A stretch of DNA of 41,215 nt from a virus, in the IMG/VR virus record IMGVR_UViG_3300007960_000052, positions 1-41,215 of that record. The stretch is one strand, 5' to 3'. A model generated the notes under the pieces. That model did no database searches. It had not been told where the DNA came from and saw nothing but the letters and a program-made list of their open reading frames with translations. Made by a program: the position numbers and the translations under genes. Position 1 is the first letter of the stretch. Each line of letters opens with the position of its first letter. Of the stretch, positions 40,848-41,215 are shown in pieces.

Positions 40848-41215
40848 TTAGGCTTCTACCAAACCCAGTTCTTCCAATACTGCTTGGCAAAGGTCTTCTA
40901 CTTCTTCGTAGTCAGATGGTTCAATGTCCAGTTCCTTTTCTTCAATCACGTCTGATAACTCATCGATATCAAGCGCCTGGATTGCTTCTACCTTTGCTTC
41001 ATTGATTTTGTCTTCCATCCACTCTTTGTCATTCTTCTTAGCGTTGGCTACCTTTTTACCAATAACCTCTGCGTATTCTTCACGAACCTTTTCGATTTCA
41101 GTTTTTTCGTTTGCAGCGTTGTTACCAGATGAAGCGTCCTCGTTTTTGGATTTTACTTTGGCTTTCAAATCACCACCAAACAATTGCTTATGGGATTTTA
41201 CTGAACCGTCGGATA
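40848..41215 (-). CDS. C-terminal part of a protein cut by the window edge; acidic module like SSB tail
   Basis: The frame is open to the right edge; only the last ~120 residues are visible. An ORF starting at TTG 41183 is possible, but in-frame codons upstream (SDGSVKSHKQ) show no stop, so this is probably the end of a longer protein. It reads as a Lys/Glu/Asn-rich helical segment, then residues with LDIDELSDVIEEKELDIEPS followed by DYEEVEDLCQAVLEELGLV. The latter resembles the module repeated twice in the SSB C-terminus (DYEDDEELAKAIAEEL). Position just before portal suggests a packaging or head-assembly gene such as a terminase, but no motif supports this. Confidence 0.55.
   Translation of the reverse strand, partial: SDGSVKSHKQLFGGDLKAKVKSKNEDASSGNNAANEKTEIEKVREEYAEVIGKKVANAKKNDKEWMEDKINEAKVEAIQALDIDELSDVIEEKELDIEPSDYEEVEDLCQAVLEELGLVEA

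Noticed and set aside
1-41215. tRNA genes, CRISPR array, IS elements, integrase and attachment sites
   Set aside because: None seen by eye in either strand; almost all of the window is explained by packed protein genes. A tRNA scan would be needed to be definitive.

Overview
The window looks like about 41 kb of a tailed, double-stranded DNA phage with long-tail (siphovirus) morphology that infects a member of the Bacteroidota. The host inference rests on four signs: Sec signal peptides ending in Ala/Ser/Gly-Gln, PKD and Ig-like domains on tail proteins, most genes lacking a strong Shine-Dalgarno sequence, and one TAnnTTTG promoter-like element. No integrase, repressor or excisionase was seen, so nothing here points to a temperate lifestyle. 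Both window edges cut through a reading frame, so the genome continues on both sides.

The layout is two convergent blocks. Positions 3-16484 (+) form one tightly packed early/replication block, in which most genes overlap or abut. It begins with a predicted 7-deazaguanine DNA-modification cluster: a radical SAM enzyme, QueC, a small HAD phosphatase, a phosphoribosyltransferase-FolE fusion and a DpdA-like DNA transglycosylase. Replication and recombination genes follow: a beta-type sliding clamp, family A DNA polymerase with an N-terminal UDG-like domain, clamp loader, UvsY-like protein, Zn-containing SSB, ribbon-helix-helix protein, RecA/UvsX, RuvC-like nuclease, and a Rad50/Mre11 (gp46/gp47) pair whose Rad50 half-proteins are encoded on either side of Mre11.

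A hairpin at 16456-16482, followed by a T-rich tract when read on the minus strand, separates the blocks. Positions 16549-41215 (-) form the late block, transcribed from right to left. In that order it holds a protein cut by the window edge, portal, a 59-residue small protein, Mu F-like minor head protein, scaffold, decoration protein, major capsid protein, four head-tail connector/tail terminator genes, tail tube with an Ig-like domain, two tail assembly chaperone frames joined by a T9 slippery run, a 1620-residue tape measure, a distal tail protein with a PKD domain, fibre and hub proteins, four proteins with Sec signal peptides, a fibre-like protein, a coiled-coil membrane protein, an amidohydrolase, a holin-like protein and an amidase endolysin.

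The main points for a second look are: (1) the modification cluster, with a non-QueE-like radical SAM enzyme and the phosphoribosyltransferase-FolE fusion; (2) four consecutive phage proteins with export signals; (3) an apparently intact metal-dependent amidohydrolase inside the lysis cassette; (4) the split Rad50; (5) an acidic C-terminal module shared by SSB and the protein at the right edge; and (6) two frameshift candidates in late genes. All functional calls come from reading motifs; no database search was run.
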